From Mumia xiangluensis (GTDB lineage Bacteria; Actinomycetota; Actinomycetes; Propionibacteriales; Nocardioidaceae): 64,000 nt of DNA. The stretch lies in contig NZ_WJYO01000003.1 in assembly GCF_010994095.1 (NCBI RefSeq), forward strand, positions 434,001-498,000, read 5' to 3'. Positions 57,395-64,000 of the stretch are shown here, in pieces. The position numbers were made by a program, and so were the translations under genes. How positions within the stretch are numbered: the first letter of the stretch is position 1; each line of letters opens with the position of its first letter. The notes under the pieces were generated by a model. It saw only the letters and a program-made list of their open reading frames with translations, was not told the DNA's origin and did not search any database.

Positions 57395-57841
57395 CTACGG
57401 GCGCCTCTCGGCGAACACCTCCCGGGCCCGGGAGATCGCCGCGCGGTACTGGCCGGCCTCGAAGGTGAAGTCCGGGATGTCGAGAGGTCGCGGCCGCCGC
57501 TCGTGCTCGTCGAAGTCCTCGACGTCCTCTGGCGGGAGCGCGCCGCCGTACATCGACACCGAGGCCGCGTCCTTCCAGCGGACCCGGCCGCGGCGTTCGC
57601 TGATCACCCACGAGACGTTCGCGCACCCGACGCCGCCTCCGCAGGCGCACTCGTACAGCGCTACGCGCTGCGGTGGGTCGACCGGCACGAGCGCTCCCGT
57701 GCCGAGAACCTCCTCCGCCGGCATCGGGTCGTAGCCGTCGAGCATCCGCACGAGCGGTACGCCGTCGACCAGGAGGACTGCGACCGTTCTTCGACCACGC
57801 TCGGTACGCAGGTCGATCCCGAAGGTGGTGAGGCCAGACAT
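57395..57841 (-). CDS. Hypothetical protein, 148 residues
   Basis: Begins MSGLTTFGIDLRTERGRRTVAVLLVDGVPLVRMLDGYD; contains YECACGGGVGCANVSWVISER, a Cys-rich stretch that might bind metal, and WKDAASVSMYGG. It resembles conserved actinobacterial hypothetical proteins but I do not know a function. The gap 57271-57394 before it holds no gene. Confidence 0.7.
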   Translation of the reverse strand: MSGLTTFGIDLRTERGRRTVAVLLVDGVPLVRMLDGYDPMPAEEVLGTGALVPVDPPQRVALYECACGGGVGCANVSWVISERRGRVRWKDAASVSMYGGALPPEDVEDFDEHERRPRPLDIPDFTFEAGQYRAAISRAREVFAERRP

Positions 57842-57871
57842 GCTCGGACGATACGACAAGGACGACGTCGG

Positions 57872-59161
57872 TCAGCCGTGCTGCTCCGCGAGGTGGTCGC
57901 GCGTGATGGAGGCGATGTCGCTGGTTCCGCTGAGCGCCATCGTGAGGTCCAGCTCGGCGACGACGTTGCGGATGACGGACTCGACGCCGCGCTGCCCGTC
58001 GAGCGCGAGTCCGTACATGTACGGCCGTCCCAGCAGGACGGCATCTGCGCCGAGCGCGAGTGCGGTGAAGACGTCGGCGCCGGTGCGGATGCCGCTGTCG
58101 AGGAGCACCGTCGGCTCGGGACCGATCTCCTCACGGACGGCGACGAGCGCGTCCAGCGACGCGATCGAGGAGTCGACCTGACGGCCACCGTGGTTCGAGA
58201 CGACGATCGCGTCGGCCCCGAGCGCGAACGCTCGTCGGGCGTCGTCCGGGCGGAGGATGCCCTTGAGCACGATCGGCAGCGACGTCCGTTCTCGCAGCGT
58301 GGCGAGGTGGTCCCAGCTGAGGCCGGGGTTGGAGTAGATGTCGAGGAACGTCTCGACGGAGGCGCGCGGCTCCGGCGACCGGACGTTGTCCCAGAAGCCG
58401 CCAGGGTGGTTGCGGGACATGTCGAGCAGGGTGCGTACGGCGCCCGGTGTGATCTCGACGGCCGCCTTCTCGGACGGCGCCGCGAGGCGCTCGCGGACGA
58501 TCTCCTGGAACCGTGGGTCGGAGGTGTACTGGGCGATGCCGATGCCGCGGCTGAACGGGAGCGAACCGAGGTTGAGGTCCTGCGGACGCCACCCGAGGAT
58601 CGTGGTGTCGAGCGTGACCACGAGCGCGCCCGCCCCGATTGCCTCGGCGCGACGGATCAGGCTGTCGACAAGGCCCTCGTCCTTGCTCCAGTAGAGCTGG
58701 AACCACCGCGACGCGTCACCCATCTCCGCCGCGCAGTCCTCCATCGGGCTGCAGCCCTGGTTGGAGAACACGTAGGTCGTGTCGGTCGCAGCGGCGGCAC
58801 GAGCGATCAAGAGATCGCTGTCCTCGGCCATCAGCGCGCCGGCGCCGACGGGCGCGAGCAGGAGCGGGGTCGTGTGGCGGGAGCCGAGGAGATCGACGGA
58901 CAGATCGCGTTCGACGGCCGCAGCGGCCATCGCAGGCAGGATCGCCCACCGGTCGAACGCCTCGCGGTTGCGCCGCATGGTGCGCCCCTCGCCCGCGCCG
59001 CCGGCGACGTACGCCCACGCCTTCGCACTGCTCACCTTCTTGGCACGTCGCTCGAGCTCGCCGAAGTCGGTGGGGACCGCGGGGCGACGACCGAGCACTC
59101 CCGCGCGGTAGATCGCGTTGAGCCGGTCGATGCCTGCTCCGCGAGCGGGGGTCGTGGTCAT
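57872..59161 (-). CDS. Lactate 2-monooxygenase/alpha-hydroxyacid oxidase family
   Basis: 429-residue FMN TIM barrel of the glycolate oxidase family. WAYVAGGAGEGRTMRRNREAF (Tyr near 51), LLLAPVGAGALM, YVFSNQGCSPMED, FQLYWSKDEGLV, VLKGILRPDDARRAFALGADAIVVSNHGGRQVDSSIASLD with catalytic His/Arg, DSGIRTGADVFTALALGADAVLLGRPYMYGLA. Mycobacterial lactate monooxygenase turns lactate and oxygen into acetate, CO2 and water. The extra length over 350-residue oxidases supports lactate monooxygenase over simple oxidase. Confidence 0.9.
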   Translation of the reverse strand: MTTTPARGAGIDRLNAIYRAGVLGRRPAVPTDFGELERRAKKVSSAKAWAYVAGGAGEGRTMRRNREAFDRWAILPAMAAAAVERDLSVDLLGSRHTTPLLLAPVGAGALMAEDSDLLIARAAAATDTTYVFSNQGCSPMEDCAAEMGDASRWFQLYWSKDEGLVDSLIRRAEAIGAGALVVTLDTTILGWRPQDLNLGSLPFSRGIGIAQYTSDPRFQEIVRERLAAPSEKAAVEITPGAVRTLLDMSRNHPGGFWDNVRSPEPRASVETFLDIYSNPGLSWDHLATLRERTSLPIVLKGILRPDDARRAFALGADAIVVSNHGGRQVDSSIASLDALVAVREEIGPEPTVLLDSGIRTGADVFTALALGADAVLLGRPYMYGLALDGQRGVESVIRNVVAELDLTMALSGTSDIASITRDHLAEQHG

Positions 59162-59188
59162 GGGTTCACGCTAGGACAACGGCCCGCC

Positions 59189-60520
59189 CTATGCCGACGC
59201 GGCTCCCGACGGCGGGACGTTGGCGTTGCGGTGGAAGACGTTCTCCGGGTCGTACGCGTCCTTGAGCGCGGTGAGCCGCGCGAGGGTCGCGGGCGGGTAC
59301 GCCCGTCGTACGCCGTCGGCGCCCTCGTCGCCGAGCACGTTGACGTAGACGCCGGTCGCGTACGGCGCCAGGCGCGCGGCGCTCGCGCGTGCTGTCGTCA
59401 TGCGCTCGGCGTCCTGGTCCGGGTCCGTCCAGCGTCCGGCGGCGACGTACTCGAACGCCGTCCCACGGTGGGCGAACGCGGTGGCGTCGTCGGGGACGTC
59501 GTCGATCGCACCGCCGTAGGCCTGGATGCTCGCCGCGACCTCGGGATCGTGCGAGAGCAGCGCCTCGACCGCCGCGTCCGGGAGGTCACGCAGGTAGTGG
59601 CCCTTCCAGTAGCGCCGCAGCGCGTGGCCCTCGACGGTGTCCTCGCGCCGCTGGAGGTCGACGTACGACATCTCGTCGACCCGCCTGGCGAGCGGAGTCC
59701 CGAGCCCGTCGAGCAGGCGCGCGTGCTCGCGCCCCTCGTCCGGGTCGCCGACCCAGACGAAGCCGAGCGTCACGATGCCGCCGTACACGGTCGCGGCGTA
59801 CGTCGCGCGCCGGGGAGCGGTGGCGCTGAGGTCGCGCCAACGAGCGACGGCTGGTCCCGCGTCGGCGACGGCGAAGTCCAGCTCGGCGACGACCGTCTGT
59901 GTGCCGGTGTCGTGGAGGCGGAGCTCGAACTCGGTGACGATGCCGAAGTTGCCACCACCGCCTCGCAGCCCCCAGAAGAGGTCGGGGTTCTCGTCTGCCG
60001 ACGCGCGGACGACCTCCCCCGTCGCGGTCACCATCTCGAAGGACACGACGTTGTCGCACGTCAGGCCGTGCTGCCGAGCGAGCCATCCCATCCCGCCGCC
60101 GAGGGTCAGGCCGCCGACGCCCGTGTGGGAGACGTTGCCTGCGGTGGTCGCGAGCCCGTACGGCTGGGTGGCCGCGTCGAGCGCGGCGAGCGGTGCGCCC
60201 CCTCCGACCCACGCCCGTCGGCGCCGAGGAGCGACGCGGACGCCACGCATCGGCCGAAGGTCGATCATCAGCCCGCCGTCCGGCACCGCGTGCCCCACGA
60301 CGCTGTGGCCACCGCAACGGACGCCGATCTCGAGGCCCTCGCGGCGCGCGAGCAGGACGGCGGCCGCCACCTCGTCGGTGTCACGGCAGCTCACGATCAG
60401 CGCGGGCCGGTGGTCGACCATCGCGTTCCAGACCTGGCGCGCCTCGTCGTACAGGTCGTCGCCTGGACGCAGGATCGCGCTGTCGGAGACGGTCGTCGCG
60501 CGTCGTCCGGTGCCTGTCAT
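59189..60520 (-). CDS. BBE-type FAD-linked oxidase
   Basis: 443 residues of the VAO/berberine-bridge family. FAD site RCGGHSVVGHA with the His that carries covalent FAD, GNVSHTGVGGLTLGGGMGWLARQHGLTCDNVVSFEMVTA, and a C-terminal BBE motif DAYDPENVFHRNANVPP. No Cys for a second flavin link is seen at the usual site, so single attachment is likely. Members oxidise sugars, alkaloids or other alcohols. No signal peptide. It shares strand and a 27-base gap with the lactate monooxygenase gene. Confidence 0.9.
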   Translation of the reverse strand: MTGTGRRATTVSDSAILRPGDDLYDEARQVWNAMVDHRPALIVSCRDTDEVAAAVLLARREGLEIGVRCGGHSVVGHAVPDGGLMIDLRPMRGVRVAPRRRRAWVGGGAPLAALDAATQPYGLATTAGNVSHTGVGGLTLGGGMGWLARQHGLTCDNVVSFEMVTATGEVVRASADENPDLFWGLRGGGGNFGIVTEFELRLHDTGTQTVVAELDFAVADAGPAVARWRDLSATAPRRATYAATVYGGIVTLGFVWVGDPDEGREHARLLDGLGTPLARRVDEMSYVDLQRREDTVEGHALRRYWKGHYLRDLPDAAVEALLSHDPEVAASIQAYGGAIDDVPDDATAFAHRGTAFEYVAAGRWTDPDQDAERMTTARASAARLAPYATGVYVNVLGDEGADGVRRAYPPATLARLTALKDAYDPENVFHRNANVPPSGAASA

Positions 60521-60603
60521 CGCATCGCTCCTTCACGGCTGCGGCATCTGCGAGGTCTGACCGGCGGGCCTCCCGGAACTCATCGCGTGAGAGTGTCGGA
60601 GTC

Positions 60604-61260
60604 GTGGAAGACGACGCGCGGATCATCGATCGCAACCCGCTCCCGGCCGGCATCGACGGGCGGCTCGCGGCCCAGCTGACCTTCATCGCGGAGGCCGACC
60701 GGCTCAAGACGGTGCTGCGTGCCTCGCCGCTGGCTGCCGCGGATCGCCGGGAGAACGACGCGGAGCACTCCTGGCACCTCGCGCTGATGGTCCTGCTGCT
60801 GAGCGAGTACGCCGACGAGCCCATCGACGTCGGTCACGCGATGCGGCTCGTGATCATCCACGACCTGGTCGAGATCTACGCCGGCGACAGCCCGGTGTTC
60901 GACGCGGCTGCCGTCCTCGACCAGCGGGAGCGGGAGGAGAGCGCGGCCGAGCGGCTGTTCGCACTGCTGCCGGCGGACCAGGCCCGTGAGATCCGGGAGC
61001 TGTGGGACGAGTTCGAGTCGGGCGCGACCCCGGAGGCGCGTTTCGGCAAGGCCATGGACCGTCTCGAGCCCATGCTGCTCAACTGGCTCAACGAGGGCGG
61101 GACCTGGCGGATGCCGGGCGCGACGGTCGAGAGGGTCCGGGCTCGTGAGGCGGGTGTCGTCGCGGCGGCGACGACCCTCGGGGTGGTCACGGACGCCTTC
61201 ATCACGCACGGGCTCCGCAACGGCTGGATCCGGCCGGAGCCTGGGACCGAGCCAGCCTAA
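60604..61260 (+). CDS. HD domain phosphohydrolase
   Basis: 218 residues: ENDAEHSWHLALM (His and Asp metal ligands), VIIHDLVEIYAGD (HD), and EARFGKAMDRLEPMLLNW. This is the YfbR/HDDC2-like type, often a 5'-deoxynucleotidase. GTG 60604 begins the family region; no strong ribosome site. Its TAA lies inside the inverted repeat that precedes the next gene. Confidence 0.87.
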   Translation: MEDDARIIDRNPLPAGIDGRLAAQLTFIAEADRLKTVLRASPLAAADRRENDAEHSWHLALMVLLLSEYADEPIDVGHAMRLVIIHDLVEIYAGDSPVFDAAAVLDQREREESAAERLFALLPADQAREIRELWDEFESGATPEARFGKAMDRLEPMLLNWLNEGGTWRMPGATVERVRAREAGVVAAATTLGVVTDAFITHGLRNGWIRPEPGTEPA

Positions 61261-61270
61261 CTTCAGTTAG
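61257..61270. promoter_or_regulatory. Inverted repeat overlapping the HD gene stop
   Basis: CTAACT-TC-AGTTAG, perfect 6-bp arms. It covers the TAA of the HD gene and lies 70 bases before the SnoaL-like ATG, a fair place for an operator. Confidence 0.45.
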
Positions 61271-61339
61271 CAGACCGACTCGGCTAGAGTGACGCCAGCC
61301 GAGGGCCGACGACGACCCTCACGAGCGAAGGAGACGAGC

Positions 61340-61750
61340 ATGTCGGACACCGACCGGCACCCGTACGTGGTGCTTCTCGACCGGATCATCGCTGCGGCCG
61401 AGGCCGGCGACGCGACGGATCTGTACGACGTGTACGCCGACGGAGCGGTCATCTGGCACAACCACGACAACCGCGAGCAGACCGTCGAACGGAACGCAAA
61501 GGTGCTCGAGGCCATGCCGCGGTTCGTCTCCGACCGGACCTACACCGATCGCCAGATCCAGGTCTTCGACGGCGGCGTCGTCCAGCAGCACGTGCTCCGA
61601 GGCGTCAACCGCGAGAGCGGCGAGAAGGTCGCCCTCCATGCGTGCGTCGTAGTCCGCGTGAACGACGAGGGCCGGATCACCCGGCTCGACGAGTACATCG
61701 ACTCCGCCGAGGCCGCTGGCTTCGGTCCCGCGCCGCAGCGCAGCGCCTGA
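61340..61750 (+). CDS. SnoaL-like/NTF2-fold protein
   Basis: 136 residues of the cystatin-like NTF2 fold: LLDRIIAAAEAGDATDLYDVYADGAVIWHNHDNREQTVE, FVSDRTYTDRQIQVFDGGVVQQHVLRG, and the end ITRLDEYIDSAEAAGF. Such proteins are isomerases, hydrolases or small-molecule binders. GAAGGAG precedes the ATG. It converges with the IclR gene, 7 bases apart. Confidence 0.85.
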   Translation: MSDTDRHPYVVLLDRIIAAAEAGDATDLYDVYADGAVIWHNHDNREQTVERNAKVLEAMPRFVSDRTYTDRQIQVFDGGVVQQHVLRGVNRESGEKVALHACVVVRVNDEGRITRLDEYIDSAEAAGFGPAPQRSA

Positions 61751-61757
61751 GACGCGC

Positions 61758-62513
61758 TCATGCCAGGGCGCGCGAGAGCCGGTGCGCCTCGTCCAGCAGC
61801 AGCCGGCCCAGCTCGCCCTGGCGCTCGGGGCGGAAGCGCGACTCGATCCCGGTCAGGGTCAGCGCCCCTCGCGGTGCGCCCGCCGCGTCGAAGACCGCCG
61901 CCGCCATCCCCCAGCTGCCCTCCACGACGAGACCGGGGTTGACCGACCAGCCCGCCTCGCGCGTCCGGGCGATCCGCTCCCGCACCGCGGCGGCGTCGTG
62001 GGTCGCGCTCCACTGCGGAGTGAGGTCGGCGCGCCTCAGGTAGTCGTCGATCTCGTCGTCACCCAGGTACGCCAGGACGACGAGGCCCGCCGAGACCACG
62101 CCGAGCGGGAACCGCGCCCCTTCGTACAGCACGAATGAGCGGATCGGGAACGCGCCGTCCTCGCGGAGCAGGACCACGGTCTCGTCACCGCGCCGTACGG
62201 AGAAGAACGCACTCTCGCCGGTCGCCTCGGCCAGCCGTCGTACGCTCCCCCGGGCCTCTCGCGTCACGTCGAACCGCGACGCTGCGCGTGTGCCGAGCAC
62301 GTACAGCTCGGGCCCCAGGAACCACCGTCCCGTCGCGCCGTCACGGTCGAGCAGACCCTCGACGGCGAGCGACTCGAGGAGACGGTGGGTCGTCGCGCGC
62401 GGGAGCTCCGTCTCGCGGGCGACGTCACTGGTCGTGACGCCGTCGCTCGGTCCGCCGGCGACCGCGCGAAGGAGCCGGCTGAGCCTCCCGACGAGCTGCG
62501 AGGACTGCGCCAC
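61758..62513 (-). CDS. IclR family regulator
   Basis: 251 residues. N-terminal winged helix (about 5-65: VGRLSRLLRAVAGGPSDGVTTSDVARETELPRATTHRLLESL) and a C-terminal GAF-like effector domain (about 75-250: REARGSVRRLAEATGESAFFSVRRGDETVVLL). Divergent from the CoA-transferase pair and probably its regulator, as IclR proteins often control aromatic or keto-acid catabolism (PcaR type). An inverted repeat lies 19 bases upstream of its ATG. Confidence 0.9.
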   Translation of the reverse strand: MAQSSQLVGRLSRLLRAVAGGPSDGVTTSDVARETELPRATTHRLLESLAVEGLLDRDGATGRWFLGPELYVLGTRAASRFDVTREARGSVRRLAEATGESAFFSVRRGDETVVLLREDGAFPIRSFVLYEGARFPLGVVSAGLVVLAYLGDDEIDDYLRRADLTPQWSATHDAAAVRERIARTREAGWSVNPGLVVEGSWGMAAAVFDAAGAPRGALTLTGIESRFRPERQGELGRLLLDEAHRLSRALA

Positions 62514-62531
62514 GCCACGATCGTACGAGGT

Positions 62532-62546
62532 GTCCGCTCAGTGGAC
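62532..62546. promoter_or_regulatory. IclR operator candidate
   Basis: GTCCGCTCAGTGGAC: 7-bp arms around a central C with one mismatched pair. It lies in the iclR/CoA-transferase divergent gap. Confidence 0.5.
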
Positions 62547-62666
62547 GCATCGGGCAAGGGGTGACCGCCGACCGAGAGGATTCGGGAGCAGAGTCCTGCG
62601 ATCATTGACGAGGTGACCCGTATCGCGTTCACTCGACGCGACCACTGGATGGACGGAGGCCCATCG

Positions 62667-63386
62667 ATGAGGAAGCTCCGCGACGACGCTCAGGCGGCGC
62701 TCGACGGCTTGTTGCACGACGGCATGACGATCGCCGTCGGCGGGTTCGGCCTGTCGGGCAACCCGTTCGACCTGATCGAAGCCGTGCGCGACTCCGGCGT
62801 CCAGGACCTCACCGTGGTCTCCAACAACATGGGCGTGGACGGCAAGGGGCTCGGGATCCTGCTGGAGAGCAGCCAGGTCACCAAGGTCATCGCCTCCTAC
62901 GTCGGCGAGAACGCGCTGTTCGCGCGTCAGTTCCTCGACGGCGTGCTCGAGGTCGAGTTCACCCCGCAGGGCACGCTCGCGGAGCGGATGCGCGCGGGCG
63001 GTGCGGGCATCGCCGCGTTCTACACACGCACCGGCGTCGGCACGCCCGTCGCCGAGGGCAAGCCGACCGAGGTCTTCGACGGCGAGACGTACGTCCTCGA
63101 GCGCGGCATCATCGCCGATCTCGCCCTCGTCCACGCGCACACCGTCGACCCGGAGGGCAACCTCCGCTACCGGCTGACGGCCCGCAACTTCAACCCGATC
63201 GTCGCGACCTGCGGTCGCGCCACGGTCGTCGACGCCCAGCGGGTGCTCGACACCTACCTCGACCCCGACGACGTGCACACGCCCGGCATCTACGTGGACC
63301 GCGTGATCGCGTCGAGCGACCGCGAGTACCCGATCGAGCAGCGTACGACGCGCCCCCGCCCCGACCGTACGACCGAGGAGGCCTGA
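62667..63386 (+). CDS. 3-oxoacid CoA-transferase subunit A
   Basis: 239 residues of the SCOT/Pca alpha type: [82 protein letters not shown]. With subunit B it moves CoA from succinyl-CoA to a 3-oxoacid (acetoacetate or 3-oxoadipate). ATG 62667 has GGAGG seven bases upstream; the frame is open to 62613 but without a ribosome site. Confidence 0.93.
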   Translation: MRKLRDDAQAALDGLLHDGMTIAVGGFGLSGNPFDLIEAVRDSGVQDLTVVSNNMGVDGKGLGILLESSQVTKVIASYVGENALFARQFLDGVLEVEFTPQGTLAERMRAGGAGIAAFYTRTGVGTPVAEGKPTEVFDGETYVLERGIIADLALVHAHTVDPEGNLRYRLTARNFNPIVATCGRATVVDAQRVLDTYLDPDDVHTPGIYVDRVIASSDREYPIEQRTTRPRPDRTTEEA

Positions 63387-63388
63387 CC

Positions 63389-64000
63389 ATGGCTTGGACC
63401 CGTGACGAGATGGCCGCGATCGCGGCTCTCGAGCTGAGCGACGGCGACTACGTCAACCTCGGCATCGGCATCCCGACACTCGTGGCCAACCACCTGCCCG
63501 AGGGCGTGTCGGTGTCGCTGCAGAGCGAGAACGGCCTCCTCGGCATCGGCCCCTTCCCGTACGAGGGCGAGGAGGACGCCGACCTGATCAACGCCGGCAA
63601 GCAGACCGTCACCGCGGCGCCCGGTGCGAGCATCTTCGACTCGGCCACGTCGTTCGCGATGATCCGGGGAGGCCACGTCGACGTCGCGATCCTCGGCGCG
63701 CTGCAGGTCGGCGCCAACGGCGACCTCGCCAACTGGACCGTCCCCGGCAAGCTCGTCAAGGGCATGGGCGGCGCGATGGACCTCGTCGCCGGCACGCGCC
63801 GCGTCGTCGTCATCACCGACCACGTCGCCAAGGACGGCACTCCCAAGATCGTCGAGGAGTGCACGCTGCCGCTGACCGGCGCGGGCGTCGTCGACCGGAT
63901 CATCACCGACCTCGCGGTCCTCGACGTCACGCCCGACGGTCTGGAGCTCGTCCAGGTGTGCCCCGGCCTGACCGCCGACGACATCCGCGCGAAGACCGAC
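63389..64000 (+). CDS. 3-oxoacid CoA-transferase subunit B (partial)
   Basis: Starts [20 protein letters not shown] and continues open for 204 codons to the window edge, so the C-terminus is missing. Beta-subunit motifs: [19 protein letters not shown], catalytic Glu47 in [39 protein letters not shown]. The ATG is two bases after the subunit A stop, and GAGGAGG lies within the end of that gene. Confidence 0.93.
   Translation, partial: MAWTRDEMAAIAALELSDGDYVNLGIGIPTLVANHLPEGVSVSLQSENGLLGIGPFPYEGEEDADLINAGKQTVTAAPGASIFDSATSFAMIRGGHVDVAILGALQVGANGDLANWTVPGKLVKGMGGAMDLVAGTRRVVVITDHVAKDGTPKIVEECTLPLTGAGVVDRIITDLAVLDVTPDGLELVQVCPGLTADDIRAKTD

Noticed and set aside
56954-60679. A plus-strand open frame of about 1240 codons opposite the beta-helix, lactate monooxygenase and BBE genes
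   Set aside because: It is Arg/Val/Asp/Gly rich with no domain, and mirrors genuine minus-strand genes with clear motifs; a codon-position GC artefact.

Overview
The window is high-GC DNA (about 70%) with dense genes, many GTG starts, frequent ATGA/TGATG gene overlaps and several likely leaderless starts. This is typical of an actinobacterium. GAF-ANTAR proteins, a SigB/F-type sigma factor, a fused isobutyryl-CoA mutase, PPK2, many acyl-CoA enzymes and a GGTTGAGCGAGCG-type repeat fit Nocardioidaceae-like genera (Nocardioides, Aeromicrobium, Mumia); the genus is my inference. No rRNA, tRNA, phage, insertion sequence or CRISPR is visible, and no gene-free gap exceeds about 215 bases.

Region by region. 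0.2-6.6 kb: membrane and signalling genes, a GAF-ANTAR regulator, a glycosyltransferase running in frame into a small metal-binding protein, DUF4235, topoisomerase IB, a sigma factor, and an MBL hydrolase with a membrane protein. 6.7-14.6 kb: MarR and divergent icmF, a membrane-anchored coiled coil, a TroA/BtuF-like protein, an M20 dipeptidase and a Dcu-type carrier. 14.6-18.9 kb: coiled-coil and 53-residue genes, an OhrR-like MarR, a lipoprotein and a stress-type SDR. 18.9-26 kb: P1 peptidase, acyl-CoA dehydrogenase, DnaQ-BRCT exonuclease, AraC, GAF-ANTAR and PPK2.

26.0-39.3 kb is a divergent catabolic locus around a GntR/FCD gene. Leftward lie a class III CoA-transferase, HyuA, HyuB, a cysteine hydrolase and an HMG-CoA-lyase-like enzyme, tightly coupled. 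Rightward lie an acyl-CoA dehydrogenase, thiolase, FadB-like fusion and nitronate monooxygenase-like protein. It looks like ATP-dependent opening of a lactam/hydantoin-like ring (or a related carboxylation) feeding CoA activation, aldol cleavage and beta-oxidation. The substrate is unknown.

39.3-49.9 kb: a TetR and a tandem double-TetR regulator diverge from acyl-CoA synthetase, a GMC alcohol oxidase and a branched-chain-type ABC importer (binding protein, fused permease, two ATPases). This suggests uptake, oxidation and activation of a hydrophobic compound. 49.9-51.9 kb: a guanidine-modifying enzyme overlapping an ornithine cyclodeaminase, resembling a split AgrE arginine-to-proline module. 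51.9-60.5 kb: a lipoprotein sortase with an in-frame repeat array, an MFS carrier, a secreted beta-helix protein, lactate monooxygenase and a BBE-type oxidase. 60.6-64 kb: HD and SnoaL proteins, then IclR divergent from a 3-oxoacid CoA-transferase cut by the window edge.

Three stress-type genes carry GCAT-N15-GGGTA(C/G) upstream, close to the actinobacterial SigB consensus, and the sigma gene carries GCAA-N15-GGGTAG. This may be a small autoregulated stress regulon.
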